Positions 33,318 to 47,700 of a stretch of DNA of 64,000 bases are shown piece after piece. Each line of letters starts with the position of its first letter. Within the stretch, counting starts at the first letter, position 1. The translations under genes and the position numbers were made by a program. Origin of the DNA: Crambe crambe (lineage: Eukaryota > Porifera > Demospongiae > Poecilosclerida > Crambeidae); contig OZ004597.1 of the NCBI GenBank assembly GCA_963924555.1, positions 1,568,404-1,632,403 of the forward strand, in the 5' to 3' direction. The notes below the pieces were generated by a model. The model saw only the letters and a program-made list of their open reading frames with translations, searched no databases and had not been told where the DNA came from.

Positions 33318-35522
33318 AGTTAGAGAAAGTAGCTCTCTACCCTTCTGCGTGGGCAGAAATAGGAGGGGGCTGGGTTCGAGACTAGTATTCATCAGTCGAT
33401 ATCTTTTCATACCAGCTTGTGTGTGTGTGTGTTCTATGTGTAGGAAGTGATGCTAGCTCAGGAGAAGGAGCAGCGTAGAAGACTGCGTCCAGGGACATTG
33501 GTTGTTGGAACGTGTCCATTTGTAGCACAAGAGAAGACGGTAAGAGGGGAGAGGGGGTGGAAAATCCCACTCAAATAGACAGAAACATCTAAACATACCA
33601 TTATCAGCCTTAAATCAACACTTGTATTTTAACTATCGTTGTTGTAGGATCTCAGCTTTGACGTTTATGAAGAAATGAACATTCTTCACCCTCTTCCTGT
33701 GAGTGAGTAAGATGAGGTTATTATAATGTTATTATTCAATAAGTATTAAGGAGAGTGCTTTATGATTATGCAGGACTTGTGTTGGTATTTCGCTCAGAAA
33801 ACAGACCAGCCTTCCAAGAAAGGTGCCATCCCAGTCACTCATGTCAGATTGGTCTACCTATCTGAAGATGGTAAGTCCTTGGAATACTCTGAGGATGTTA
33901 ATAATTAACCCCTGTAAAATCATTATTATGTCATTGCCTGAGGATGGTAAACCCCTGTAATCATTACTGTCATTGCATTACCTGTCTGAGGATGGTGAGC
34001 CCCTGTAATCATTACTGTCATTGCATTACCTGTCTGAGGATGGTGAGCCCCTGTAATCATTACTGTCATTGCATTACCTGTCTGAGGATGGTGAGCCCCT
34101 GTAATCAGGATGGTTAGCCCCAGTTACTATTACGGTGGCACTTGTCCTTATCCATTTAACACTTACCCTCTTGTTTGTTTGTTTGTTGTTATCGTCATTG
34201 CTGTCTCATTGCAGAGGATGACTGCAGCCAGTAAGTGGATAGTATTATGTTGCATATTGATAATGGTGATCATACTTTCATCACATTTTTCAGAGATGAT
34301 CCAGGGGAGTCCTCTCACGATCGGCTTTATGAAGGTGATGCGGTGTGACATACATCTCAATCCCCTTCCCCTCTAATCAGGACACTAATTAGCTACTACT
34401 CCTTCCATGAGTCAGTCCCTCTAATCAGGACACTAATTAGCTACTACTCCTTCCATGAGTCAGTCCCTCTAATCAGGACACTAATTAGCTACTACTCCTT
34501 CCATGAGTCAGTCCCTCTAATCAGGACACTAATATGATTGTACTAGCTAATATGTTCCCCATGCTGAACAAACATTGGTCACTTTTAGATGCGGATGAGT
34601 TCATAAGTCAGTCTGGCTGGTTCTCATTTCCTGGTCTACCTCACTGCAAAGAAGCACTGTACCATGTTTTGGCCAAGAAGTGCAAAATGAGTTATGAGGA
34701 CTTTATGGCATGCAAAGAAGCTGTGTATTACTTTGATTATATCAATGGAGAAAAGGTAATTATATTAATGATTGAGGGGGGGGGGGGGGGGGGCACATCT
34801 GAAGAGTACCACAAAGAGGTATTCACTCTTTGAGGTATATTATTATTGTTATAACTATACAGAAATTTGTTGGGAAAGCACATGTGCTCCATGAGGAACT
34901 TGCCATTCACTTTGACCAGTTTGAGAAGAAGGAGGGGATAAGGGAACTGGACGATGAGCTCTGCCATCACACAGGCATAGCTGGCTGGGAAATCATGGTC
35001 TGGCCCATACAAGTAAGTTTACATCTATGAAGTGGGAGCCGTGGAACCTCTGACACACTCAGGACCCAGCCTTTTGTCCTTTGTAAGGAGGTTATCCTCT
35101 TTTAGCAGTCCTTGAGAGGTTTGTCCTCTTTCGGAGTGTTCTACCATGATCATAGAGTAGCAAGTGCATTATTATACATGTGCATATCTGTCCTGACAAT
35201 TTAGCAACTGTCACGTCACTTTACTTTTCATTTCATCACCCTGTGTAGATTTAGTATTATTTAATGGCTGGTTAGATAACACACCTAACCCGTTGAAATT
35301 TCATAATCCCACTTGGGACACTCGTGATGTTACATATTCTTATGATGATGATAATCTACTGTTGAATACTAGGAAGAACAAGATCTGGAGAAAGAGTGTG
35401 CAAAGAGAATAATAGAACTTGATGCTTTGGGTTCTAAAGAAAGTGATAGTGGTATCACAGATTATATGGAATTTACTTCTTATGCCTCTTTCCAAAAATT
35501 TTGGGAATGGTTTGCTCCCTGA
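31642..35522 (+). CDS. Adaptor-like protein with two SH3 domains and an unknown C-terminal domain
   Basis: ATG 31642 (MAAVGGQQLQ) is followed by a GTAGAT donor. SH3-1 is split over three exons: LCVAVQHFEGQQEG, DLSFGVGDKIRIIKPSS and HMFWYEARNENGKVGVVPSN ending in FLKPLED, with the ALYDY-like, acidic loop, W and PSN positions of the family. A linker contains YLHMNP, a possible phosphotyrosine site. SH3-2 is VVGTCPFVAQEKT, DLSFDVYEEMNIL and DLCWYFAQKTDQ with GAIPVTHVRLV. The last three exons (34591-34756, 34861-35011 and 35374-35522) encode a compact domain (SGWFSFPGLPHCKEAL, GIAGWEIMVWP, KFWEWFAP) that I do not recognise. Proteins of this kind bring proline-rich partners together in signalling, but the partner is unknown. 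Confidence 0.65.
33930..34110. repeat. Minisatellite of about 47 bp in an intron
   Basis: About three and a half copies of a unit containing TGAGGATGGTGAGCCCCTG and TCATTACTGTCATTGC run head to tail. The unit begins as a copy of the SH3-2 exon end (TGTCTGAGGATG), so it probably arose by slippage over the exon border. Confidence 0.8.
34365..34525. repeat. Minisatellite of about 48 bp in an intron
   Basis: Three to four nearly perfect copies of CCCTCTAATCAGGACACTAA followed by TTAGCTACTACTCCTTCC and TGAGTCAGT. Each unit carries TGAGTCA, the AP-1 core, so the array multiplies that site; it may be chance. Confidence 0.85.
34776..34793. repeat. Run of 18 guanines
   Basis: An uninterrupted G18 lies 19 bases after a splice donor in the SH3 gene. 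On the RNA it could form a G-quadruplex near the 5' splice site. Such runs are also prone to length change and sequencing error. Confidence 0.9.
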
Positions 35523-35778
35523 GATAGCTATAAGTATTCATATTAATAAACAGTTCTTCATTTTTTCATCATTCTTTTATACCTTCTCATGATAGCTAGC
35601 TATTTCAATGACTCTGTTTCTTAGAGTATAATAATTATTACAATCTATTATGGCAAACTGCGCATGTACACAATGTTATGGGTGGGGCTGGTTCCTGTTG
35701 TCATGATAACGAGGTAATTTTTTTTAACGAACTCAAATACTCTAAATAGTGCACACCCTGGGATTCTACTGCTTAGCT

Positions 35779-38700
35779 ATGCTTTCAGCAGCAAGCAACA
35801 GAACGATTCTAACACTGGGTGAAGTTGGAAGTGCGCAAGAAACTCGAAGCAAGACATTTCACCTTTTTCTTTCTGCGCTCTCGAATGAAGAACCTGAGGC
35901 TCCAGCATACAAAGATCTTTTGGATCACCTAGCACATTTACCGCAAGATGAGATAGCCAAACTTATAGAAAATCCTCAATTTCAGCACTATCTGCATCGT
36001 TTAGTGCAGCATGCAGTCAAACATGGTGGTTTGAATGGCCTAATAGAGAAGTTGGCTCGCTATTTCCCTGCTGCAGTAGCAGACTTCAAGGAAAAACAGC
36101 TGCCTATCTCATACAGCTACTCTGACCTCGATATCAGAAAAGATAAGAGAGTTAGTGCCAGAACAGATGCTAACAAACAACCAGCAGTGGCATCATCTCA
36201 TCCCAAGCTCTTCAGGTATGATCCTGTTGCTATTCCAGCCACTTTCAGAGGACAGCAAGTCAAACTGACTGACCTGGACAGAGCTGCATTCGCAGTTTCT
36301 ACAGAAATAAGGATCTCGGAAAAATCAGCTGGTTCCATTAGAACTCGGAAAAGTTGGACTTTGGAAGGAGGTAGACGCAGTGCACAAGGAAGAAGTAGAC
36401 AAAGTGGATGTAGTGCGCAAGCAAGTGCGAATACTGCTTTTCGATCTTCTGCGAAGGACAAATCTAAAACAAAAATAAGCAGTGAATTATCAGAAATATC
36501 CACTCTTGAGCCAGTATTGCTATCAGAACTGAAAGATCCTCACTTTAAGGTGTCAAATTCTGGTCTTTCCTTGTTTCCAGAGAAGGAGAGAGCTGCTGAA
36601 TCAGCTCGACCACAGGTCCCCCTAGACAAGGATGAGCTCTGTCTCAAGAGTATTTATGATGTTATTGATGCCTTTGCATCAGGGAAGCTCAAATCTGAAT
36701 CTGACAGTGTGTACCTTAACTATACCTTTCCAGACAAATGGCACCCATACGACCTCACAGTGACTCTCAAGACTAAGGTTAGACCTGAGCACTTAGTTAT
36801 TTCAAAATTCGGGATCCTCTTTATGCATCCTGATGGCGAATCTGACTTCCAAACTTTTGCGGAGTGGTTGAGAGAAGCCAGGATGTTCACATTAGTACGC
36901 CACATCCCATTTTTCAGAGATCATAAACTGAAAATTGCTTTCCACCAGTGGCTAAGAGCAGTGAAGTTCACAAAATACAAACGGGTCTTCTTCAAGATCG
37001 ACACAATGGCCATGAGGTTCCTTCCAACATTTCTAGATGCTCTTTTGAAAATAAAATTTTTGAGTGAAGAGTTTTTGACCATCTCCTTCCACCACCTTAT
37101 ACCTTTAGGAGCTTACAGTGTGGAGGCATTTGAGCACAATCTACATAGATCCCAAGATGCAGCTTCTCAGTATCTCTTCAAATACTTCAAGTACTGCAAG
37201 AGACTGGTATGCGGAACTATGAAGACAGTCAGGTCTCGTGCAATTGAACTTAAAGTAGAGACTCAGAATCAGCCATTTGTATCTGAGCTTCCTTTGAGCA
37301 TTCAAAGAAAAAACCATGAGAACTTGAAAGGGGAACTTAAAGCTGCCACGTATCAAAGAGATAAACTGGGTGACTTTGTCATTTTGGCAGAGCAAATTGT
37401 GTACAGCTGTCTTTTGGAGTCGGCAAGACAGGCTGCTGATTCTTGGAAACGGACTCTTCTCGTGTCTCCCACACACCAAGTGCCAGTAGCCTCTCTCCAT
37501 GAAGACAGTGAAAATTCCCCAATGCACACCAAGACCAGTACAGAAGAAGTGGAAGAAAAATTCTTCTTGCTAACATCTCTGATATTAGACAAATCAGGTA
37601 AAGAATTACTATGGTGGTATACTGTTAGGGCATAGATAATAATTTAGCTCTAATGATCTGAAAAATGCCTAAATCTACTGAAGATTTACTGAATTGTGCT
37701 GTATTGATGCTTTTTTATTACCCAGGTGAAGTGACAACAAACCCTGACTGTGCTCATATCGAAGCCTTGCTTTTAGAAATTTTCCAAGACACACTGGGGA
37801 TTATTACAGAGGTGGTGAGCCGGTTGGATGATCCAGAGAACAGGATGATTGCCACCAGGCCATCCACAATCGATACTCCAATGACTCCAATGACTCATTT
37901 CAAGGATCAGACCTTTTCTGAAGCTAGTACATCGACTGTTCCGGTATGAGGTCACATATTAGTCCTATACTCACCTTGCACCTTCTTGATGATTATTATA
38001 GAAAATGAAATTAGATCTTCCTCCTTCGTTTGCTTCCTCTAAGCAGCCAAAGTCGCTAATGAAAGCTCTAAAAGGTGTTTTACAAGATACAACTGGTTTC
38101 ACTGGTCCACTTCTGGCCAGTCAAACAGCAAAGAATCAACTGGCTTTGTTGGAGACATCAGAAGTGACTGATATAAATATTGAGGATCTAGTAGTAAGAC
38201 ACTCAGTATTAGACCAATATAAATGCACAGAAGCAATGGAGAATGAGTAAGAGGCTTTGAATAAAGTTGAAATTTTTAAATTATCGCTTTTACCTTTATT
38301 AATTTTGTAGTGAACATATCAAATCTGTGATGGAGATTGTAGGGGATGCTGTGAAGAAGTCATGTGAGGAGTTGAAAGCCATGTGCCAGCAGCATCACTG
38401 GCTGAGTGACATGTGGAAGTTCATACAATCCTGGAAAGGTGACCAACAGGAATTTAACATGCGTACCAATGAGTTTGAGGTAAGAGAGACCAATACAATG
38501 CAGTAGCATACAATTTTGTATCTTTTATATATACAGGACACACTTGGTGAGCTCCATAGGTGGCATAATCAATTCAAGTCTCTCCCATCTCAACTCCTAA
38601 CACACCGTTCAATACTCTGCATCTCCAGTTCTTCACTGAAGAAGCAATATCTACCCATGTTAGTAGCCATCCAGGACCAGATCAAGTTTGGAGCAATCAA

Positions 38701-41700
38701 AAAGGCCCGTCGGCTTTGTGAAAAGGTCCTAGAAGAGACCAAAAAGAGAGCAGGGGTGAGTCATAATGGTGGTTATGCTATTAGAGTGTCCAGCCCTGAC
38801 CCAGAGCCCCTCCCCTATTCTGAAATTTGCATCTATCATTACTTTATTAGGTACTTTCATCGAAACGTTATGACCTGGAGGGCTTTGCTGATTATGCACA
38901 CTATCTGAGAGAGAGTCAACTCTTCCGGTCTGAGGAATTTGCAAACATATCATTTGTGCTTGATGTACACCTTATCCTTCAACGTCAAGGGATTCAAGTC
39001 CTTCCCCATGACAAGGTAGTTCTGCTATGAGATGCATTTTTTAAAAAGACTTTTTTCAAGAGTCTTTCCCCACTCTATTAGGAGCTTGGAAGGAAATTAC
39101 AAGACACCTGGCGGGAATTTGAATCGGTGTTGGCAGAAGCTGAAGAATTTGTGAAGAAGCAGACTCCTATCAAGGACCAAGGATTGCTGGATAGCATCAA
39201 GGTATTATACATAATACTTATTATGTTGCAGACACTATTACTTATCATTCTTTCAGTCGTGTGAGGAAGAATTGCAAGTGTTGGTGAACAAAATCAATCA
39301 GGATGAATTTGTGGATCCCAGCAGAAGACCCTCTGAGATTGTAGCACTGCTAAAGAGAATTCAAGAGGAGGTGTCAACTATACACTCTCGCATGTTAGGA
39401 CTCAGCAAGTGGAAAGAAGCCATTACAGGCCTTCCTCATGACCTCTCCAATATCAATAGGTATATCACAAATACTTTTTAGTAGTTGAGTTTATAGCTAC
39501 AACCCAATCTTTTGATTTAGCCTCTTAGATCAGGTCTATGTCCGTCAAGAGCTGTGGAAGTATCGTGGGGTCTTTGATAGTTATGAACGAGAGTGGATGA
39601 AGTGTCCTTTCAAGTCACTAGATATTAATATCCTATCCAACAAGGTGCATGACTCCTAAGCTACATACATGTATATATATTATAATCTATAATTTTCATT
39701 AAGTAGGTGTCTATCTGGCTTGAAGTTTGTGCTAAACTGGTAAAGATACTCCCAATGGATGACCCAGTGCTGAGTGACTGGAAAGAAAGGCTCAGTGTGC
39801 TCAAGAAAGGACTCCCCCTTCTGACACAGCTATCATCAAAAGCACTGAAGGTAAGCTACACGTTTGAGTATCATGGAAAAAAAAGACCATTTTTTGCCAA
39901 GGCGGCGACCTGGTAAATTTCATGAAAAACAGTCTATTTTTTTTGTGTCAAATTGAGGTTTTAACTGACCAATTCAGATTTAAAATGAATCTAGGCATCA
40001 TGTCAAAGGGTTAGATTCACCTTTGAGTGTCATTGGTTTCATGGAAAAAAAGACCCAAGGCGGCGACCTGGTGAATTTTGTGAATAATTTTTTTTGTGTC
40101 GAAGTGAGGTTTTAACTGACCAATTTAGGTTTAAAATGAATCTAGGCATCATGCTGAAGGATTAGATTCACCTTTGAGTGTCATTGGTCTTGTGGAAAAA
40201 AGACCTTTTTTTTGTTTGATATTTTCCCAAGGCGGCGACCTGGTAAATTTAATGAAAAATAGTCTAAGTTTTTTGTGTCAAATTGAGGTTTTACGTAACT
40301 GACCATTAAAATGAATCTAGGCATCATGCTGTGAAGGGTTAGATTGCTTAACCATGTCCCACTGGCTCATTTAGCTAGGAACTTTCACTATTGTTGTTGC
40401 TGTTATAATTTTTTCCTTCAGGCATCACATTGGTTCACTATTTTTGCTGCATTGGGTGAGGTGTATGACCCATCCAAGCAGTACACTTTGACCGATTTCT
40501 CCCTCTTCAATATCTATGAGCATGCGAACATCATATTTGAGATCTGTCATGATGCCATGCAAGAAGATAAACTCAAATCCAAAGTAAGACTTAAGTAGAG
40601 GACAGGTCATCTAAAAGTCAACTATAGCAGAAATTGAAATTTGCTCTTTATATGTTAGGTATGTGAAATGAGCTATATTGTAGAGTTACAGACAATCAAT
40701 GTCGTTGAAATTCCTGCTGAGAAGTTTGGATTCATCATTGCCAAGCCTGGTTCAAGTGATGGAGCAATAACGGGTGGTACTACTACTACTACTACTACTG
40801 CAAAGAAATCCAAGGGCACCGCAAAGAAATTCAAAGGCACTGAAAAGACGACATCCTTTGCCTTTGGTTTTGTTGAGCACAGGGACAGGGAGGCCAGCAC
40901 AGAAGCTCTATACTTAATTGAGAATAACACTGAGATTTTGGCAGAGCTGGAAAATGCAATGGTTGAACTGAAGATGCTCGTTGGCTCTCCTCACATTGGA
41001 CACCAAAAAACTAAGGCAGTGAGCTTGCTGGACACATTTTCTCGACTAATAGAACATATTGATCTACTAACCCAATGTCAGAATCAGGTATAATTCATTT
41101 AAATTCCTAGAAATCATAAAGCAATGACTTTCCCTTATCGATTGCAGTGGCACCACATGGTTTCTCTCTTGAAGCAAGCACCTCCATCCTTGCGTGAGGA
41201 ACTGGGCTTGACAAATCTGCAGAAGGCTACTACCAAGTTTCAAGAGATAATTCGCAGTATTCAAGAAGATCCTAGACTGCTCTCTTTGATGGAAAAGAGG
41301 CGAGGTCAGAAGGGATTTCGTGAGCTTCAGGGAGAGAGTTTAAGGCATGCTGGCAATGTTATGCTCAAGATTTTGGTCAGTTTATTATCAGTAATTTATG
41401 ATCAGTGTAGCTATATTGAGTGTGTTTCAATGCAGAGTGAGGTTATGTATAAGGTGATGTCTTACCTTGACAAGAGTTATGGAGAATTCCCACGTTTGTT
41501 CTACCTTTCTGACAAGGACATGCTGGCATTAGCGGGTAACCGAGGAGATCCCATACCTCTCATCCCTATCATCAGCAAGCTCTTCCCAGCTATAAAAAAC
41601 ATACGATTCACAGAGGTAGAGCAAAAAAAGAACATTTCAGTTTTTTCTTCCTCTGATAGTATTGATGAAGGTAAGTAGTAATCTAATTTTATTAATAATA

Positions 41701-44700
41701 AACTTCTAATGGTTATATGTCTTGAAGGTCTTCAAATCGTGTCTCTTGATGGGTGGCATGATGAACACCTATTTCTCGTAGTTCCTCTCCCCCTGGGAAG
41801 GAAACCTACCACAAAATGGCTGATTGCTTTGGAGTATGCTATATCCTACTCATTATCCTCCAGTCTCAATGAGACATACTCAAGCCTGCCTGATGTGTTG
41901 AAGGGAAATGAACACTTAGCTGAATGGCGAGGTATGTATAAATTATAGCCACTAAAGTGGTAGCTGTAGCTCCATATAGAGGATTCACTCATATGCTATC
42001 AGAATGTTGTCATGCTAACATTATACACTCTTTTCTTACTTAGTGAGGGAACTGGTGTATTGGATAATTGGGCATTTGGATCAGTGTGTGTTACTCTCCA
42101 TGGAACTTCATTGGACTCTTGTGCTACATTCGGCCTTGACTTCAGATGATCCCATTGAACAGATGAAGTCTATTAGGTACAGTAGCTATATCACATAATA
42201 TCATTACATTATCTCCACTGATTCTTACTATAGAACCAGAATATCCACTGCTTTGGAGTCCTTATCTGACCTCTTTCTAAAGTGGCGTAGCAAGCGTTCC
42301 AGGTCTACTGATACAATCCTACTAAATCTCATCTCTCTACTCAGATGCAACTACGAGACAACACTCTCTCTCATGTCAGAAGAGATTTGCACACCAAAGT
42401 CTTTCCATTGGAAAATGCATATCCACTATTCCTCAGAGACAGAAAACCTTTACACTGTCCATGACGATATGGCTGTCATGAGAACTAGGCTTGGTTCTGT
42501 CCATGGCAAACCCCCTGCAAATATTACCATGGAAAGCAAAGACCCTACTGAAGGTCCTAGAAACCGCTCTATTTCTGTAGCTTCAACCAGGACCTTACTA
42601 CAGGGCTGCAATGACACAGCACTTGCCAATGTTAGTAATATAGTTATGAGCGAGCAAGACAGATCAGCTGCATCTTCATTGTTTAGTAAAATATCAGGGT
42701 CTTACCCTCCATTGAAATGCTTTGTGCACTGCCATCGGAATACTATTCCATATGCCTTTGAATTCCTTGGCTCTGACACTCATCTTACTTTCACGCCACA
42801 GACAGAAAAGTCACTGTTATCGCTAGTAAATGCAATGGCTACTCACAACTATCCACTCATAAACTCAGCATCTTGCTCTTCTTATCAAAGTACAGCAGGA
42901 AAAGATCTTGCAGTGGTAAGTATAGCTAATATATATATACATATAGGCACATGATAATTGAATAGTTAAATAGTAAACTTATTCCTTTAGATTCTTGGTA
43001 GACACTTCTATGCTATTGATTGTTGTCTGCTCTCAAGTCCAGCTGCTCTTCAGCGATTGATACTTGGAGCGGTTCACACTGGATCCCAGCTCCAGCTCAA
43101 TAACTTTCACTGTCTGCCTGAGTTGCTGATGGGACTCCTCACTCAGCTGCTTGAAACCCTTGCTGCAGTATTGATAAGACCTTCACCTGCTTTACTGCAA
43201 TCTCAACGCACCAGAGTTACCCTGGGTATATCATCTCTTTCTTCCTCAACATTAACCTCTACCACGTCTAATATTCAACAACGTGTCCCTGAGCTGAGAG
43301 TCAATAATGATGTTGAAAGATTCTCATCAGATTCCACTGTGCAACCTCTTCGCAAGCAGCCTGCTTTTATAGCCTTCCCTGGTTCATCTGACAACCAGAA
43401 ATCAAACACTGCAAATGCTCAAAGTAGTGCGCAAAACTCCCGGGCCACTTCACAGCAATCACACTCAACTCAGCATCAATCAAGACCTTCAACAAGTCGA
43501 GGTACTTCTAGATTGGACTGGTATCAGTCGCCCAACCCTGAGGAAGGTGGATTGTGGTATGGTTATGGAGGCGATGCCAGGAGATCTATGGAGACCGAAA
43601 GTGGGGTGATTCAGGTTTCTCCTGCTTTTGGTTGTGTCTTGGTAGGAAAAACTGCTGCAAAAACCATTCCAGAGCAATTGAAGGTTTGCTGTCACATTAA
43701 TTAATGATAACTATAATACCTTATTCAATTTCGTTCTAATAGTCCTTGTTTCGGTCAATTGACGTCATGCAGCCAGAAATGCCCTATCTAGCTGAAGCTC
43801 TGCTTTCTATCAACGGTTTCAGTGAAGCAAGGGCTTTCAGCTGCATCATCCCCAAGTTCCTGCAGCATCTGAAACACCAGGTAAGTCATCAATGGCAACA
43901 TTAATATAAATGAATTCATCATGAATCTACTATATAGCTTCTTTCCAGTAACCCTGCCATTTCTTCTTTCATTGGCATACCAACTCTTAAGCAAATAATA
44001 GAGAAAGCTGCTAAATTGTTTGCACAGGAGAAAGATAACTACACCGAGTCCAATGCTATTGTGAAATCCATAGAGCACTACTTTGCTCCTATGCTGACTG
44101 TGGAAGGAAGCTGTGAAGACGAGGGTGAAGAGATGTCCAACAGAAACGTATACAGAGAATATGTGGGCTGGAAGAAGTTGAGAGACCTGCTGGAACACTT
44201 CTTTCCTTCATGTGATGTAGAAGCTGGCTATTTTGTGGCTGAATCAAAGCAACTGCTAAGGGCTGTAAAGATGTGTCTGGATGAAAGACACTTTCAGTGC
44301 AATTCATCTTTCTTAGACAAGGTAGCTCTATACCAGTATAATAGCTGGATCAATCTTTTGATTCCATTTACCAGATTTTGCAGGTCCATCTTGGTCTCCA
44401 GCACTCAAAATGTGTTTTATTGACTGGCCCATGTGGTAGTGGGAAGACCACTAGTTTCAACGTCCTAGCAGCAGCCTACCAGCACATGAATGAACTCCAT
44501 GCTCTTGCCAGTGATAGTAGCAAAACACAAGACCAAGAGCAGCTGGGAAAAACAGGCAATTACAACTGTGTCAATATCATTACTATAAATCCCCAGGCAT
44601 ACTCTTTGGATGAGGTATATCTTGCATAAACATCATCTCTTCTTTTGTGATAACTAGTGTTATTTATTTTTTAGCTATTTGGTTTCTATAAAGATAAAAC

Positions 44701-47700
44701 AAACTGCAAGGAATGGTGTGATGGAATTCTCACGGTACATCTTCGACAGGTGAAGGTCAATGATGATTTACGGGCTACTGCCTTGCATCCAGATGCAAAT
44801 GAAATGCTGCGTCCACAAGTAGTAAGTGAGACCAGGCATGTCATTGTACTTGAAGCATGGTTTTATTATTGTGTATAGTTCAAGGAGAGTACCCCTATTG
44901 CACATTGGCTAGTGTTGGACGGTCCACTCGAACCACTCATGAGTGAAATACTACACCAGTTGGTCTCAGACGAGGGAATAATCCTTCAAAGTGGAGAAAG
45001 AATTTCTCTGCCCAGATCGTGCCAACTGATTATTGAAACACCCTCATTGGATCATGTGACACCATTCCTCCTTTCCGCATCATCTCTCATCCATTTTGAC
45101 AGCAAAATCCTCTCCTTCAATGCCCTGGTCAATACTTGGTTAGATAGGGCCCCCACACAGCATAATTTGAGTGCTACAAGGTAATTAAGGCATCTGTCTC
45201 TCTGAAATTTCTGTATGGGGAGTGGTTTTTTATAACCAGGCCTTTTTGTACAAGACCATTGTAATATTATCGTCTGTGCGTTGACTATTGAAATATTCCA
45301 CACAGTACTGAAACTCTGGCAATCATGATCAAACAGCTCTTGCCAGAGACCCTGGAGTACCTCACCAATGTGAACACAAAGTATTATGGTTCAGAGTACA
45401 CTGTGTGGAGCAGGTCTCAAGTCTATGGACTGACAGAAACGCAGTGCTTCCTGAGTCTCCTTTCAGCAGTGCTGGAGAGAAACGCTCCAAAGGGAACATC
45501 TTCTAGTGGCTACTCTGGCAATATCAGTGAGAGGAGCAGCAGGAGTAGCAGTAGGATGTCTGCAAGTGAATCCAGGGCTAGCAGTATCATGTTATCTCAC
45601 AGGTAAATTTAGGATAGAGATTCACTTGCACACTTTATTTACTGCACATGCACTTATGCTGTGCATTAAACATGGCTGTTCAGTGTTCTGACTAATATGA
45701 CTATTCAGTGTTGTGATTATTTCTTACTAATATGACTGTTCAGTGTTGTGATTAATATGACTGTTCAGTGTTGTGATTAATATGACTGTTCAGTGTTGTG
45801 ATTATTTCTGATGTGACTATTCAGTGTTATGACTATTCAGTGTTGTGATTATATGACTATTCAGTGTTATGATTATTTCTTGATCCAGTACTAGTTCAAT
45901 GCAAACTGATGTCAGTTTGGATCCTTTGAAACAAGACTATGACGATGATAATGATGAATTTGGGATGTCAGGCATAGGGAGTGATTTCGAGCTCTCTTTC
46001 CATGTCCAACTAGCAGCCATGTTGTCATTTGCATACATTTGGTCACTGGGTGCATTTGTACCTTTCAAGTAAGCAAGTTCAGTGTGTGAGGAGAAAAAAT
46101 TTAGCTGATAGCTAATATGATAGTTTTGAATGCACAAGTACTTTTTTGCAAGAATGTGAAATTTTTACCTATAGTGATAACTAATAACCCTGTATTATCC
46201 AGTGAGGCCAACTCATTCAGTGACTTTGCTCGAGACTTGATCATGCAGCTTCCATATGCTGTCCATCTTCCCGAGGATGGCTCTATATTTGACTACTTCC
46301 TAGACCTAAAAATGTATCAATTCAATCCCTGGAAAGCCAGAAAAATAACAAGCAGAAGAGCCACTGGAGGGTATATAGCCACACCAGAGGTTTGTGGAAT
46401 TATAGTGGCTTGATTTGGATTGGTTACAATTATTTTATTACAGCTGGAACGTCTGGCATACATCTCTGACTTGTACTTCTTGTATGGCCTTGATGTGATC
46501 ATCACAGGGCTCACTGGAACTGGAAAGACTTCCTTCGTGAATAACCTCCTGAAGAGCAGACTTTCAATCATCAGGATACCCATCACTTGCATAGAGACCC
46601 CACTCTGCCTTCAATCCAGTATCCTCACCAAGTTGGCTCAGGAAGAGAAGAAGACTGGACAGAAGTTAGTGGGCAGCTCCAGACGGCTACAACGCAAAGT
46701 TGCTTTTGTATTGGATGATATTCACTTAGCTCCCAAGTATGACAGCACTGCTGTCACCTCATGTACTAGTCCCATTCTGGAACTGGTGACTTTCATGGTA
46801 TCCAATCACAAGCTTGTTGACTTTGCAAGGGGTTGTGACCACATCTTGAACAGCAGGTTTGCAGTGATAACCACCCCTGGAGACTACTGGAGGCTTCCCA
46901 CTAGGCTAACGAGGAAGTTGTGTCGCTTACCCTTCTTCCCTCCTTCAGATGAATGTCTGCACCAAGTATTCTCTCGTAGCATTGAACTCTGGCTACAAGC
47001 TTTCCCTTCCATAGGAGATGTGGATCAAGTCATCAATGTATGTTGATTTGATAAGAAAATACAGACTACATTGTATTATTATCTCTTACTAACTCCCAAT
47101 CATATCCCTATAGGCCCTTAGTGTAGCATCAGTTACAGTGTACCGGAGCATCTCTGACAGATTCCAGCACTCTTCCTCATCTCCTCACCTCCTTATCACA
47201 ATGCACGACCTCATGAATGTTTACCAAGGCCTACTTCTCCTCTCTCCGGGCACCAAAGCGCAAGCCCAACCACAATTTAGCTTCCTCAATCGCAGGGGTG
47301 CCCAAAGCTCACTGAACTCGCAAAAATCAACAAAGAGTGGAAGAAGAAAGCAATTACCAGGCCTTGATATCAGAAGGAAAAAGGTAGCTAGAAAGAAAGT
47401 GGATACAGTGGAGGCTACATCCACTATTCGTATGCTGATAAGACTGTGGTGTCATGAGACAACTCGGGTCTACTTGGACAGAAATACGGATAGTAAAGAC
47501 CATGTGTGGTTCTCCAAGCTGCTGGAGACTTGCATTCAGTATTGTTTCTGTGGAATCAACTTTGGTGTCAATCCAGTCTCCCCAGGAGCTGCTATCATGT
47601 CAAGACAAAGTGGTGGTGGTCGTACAGCTAATGCAGGCATGTAGCTCTATAGTACAATCACTGACTCAGTAGTCAACTACCATAGAGCGGGAAAATTTCA

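Noticed and set aside
33930-34525. Regular repeats resembling a CRISPR array
   Set aside because: The units are contiguous tandem copies without unique spacers and lie in introns of a eukaryotic gene; they are minisatellites.
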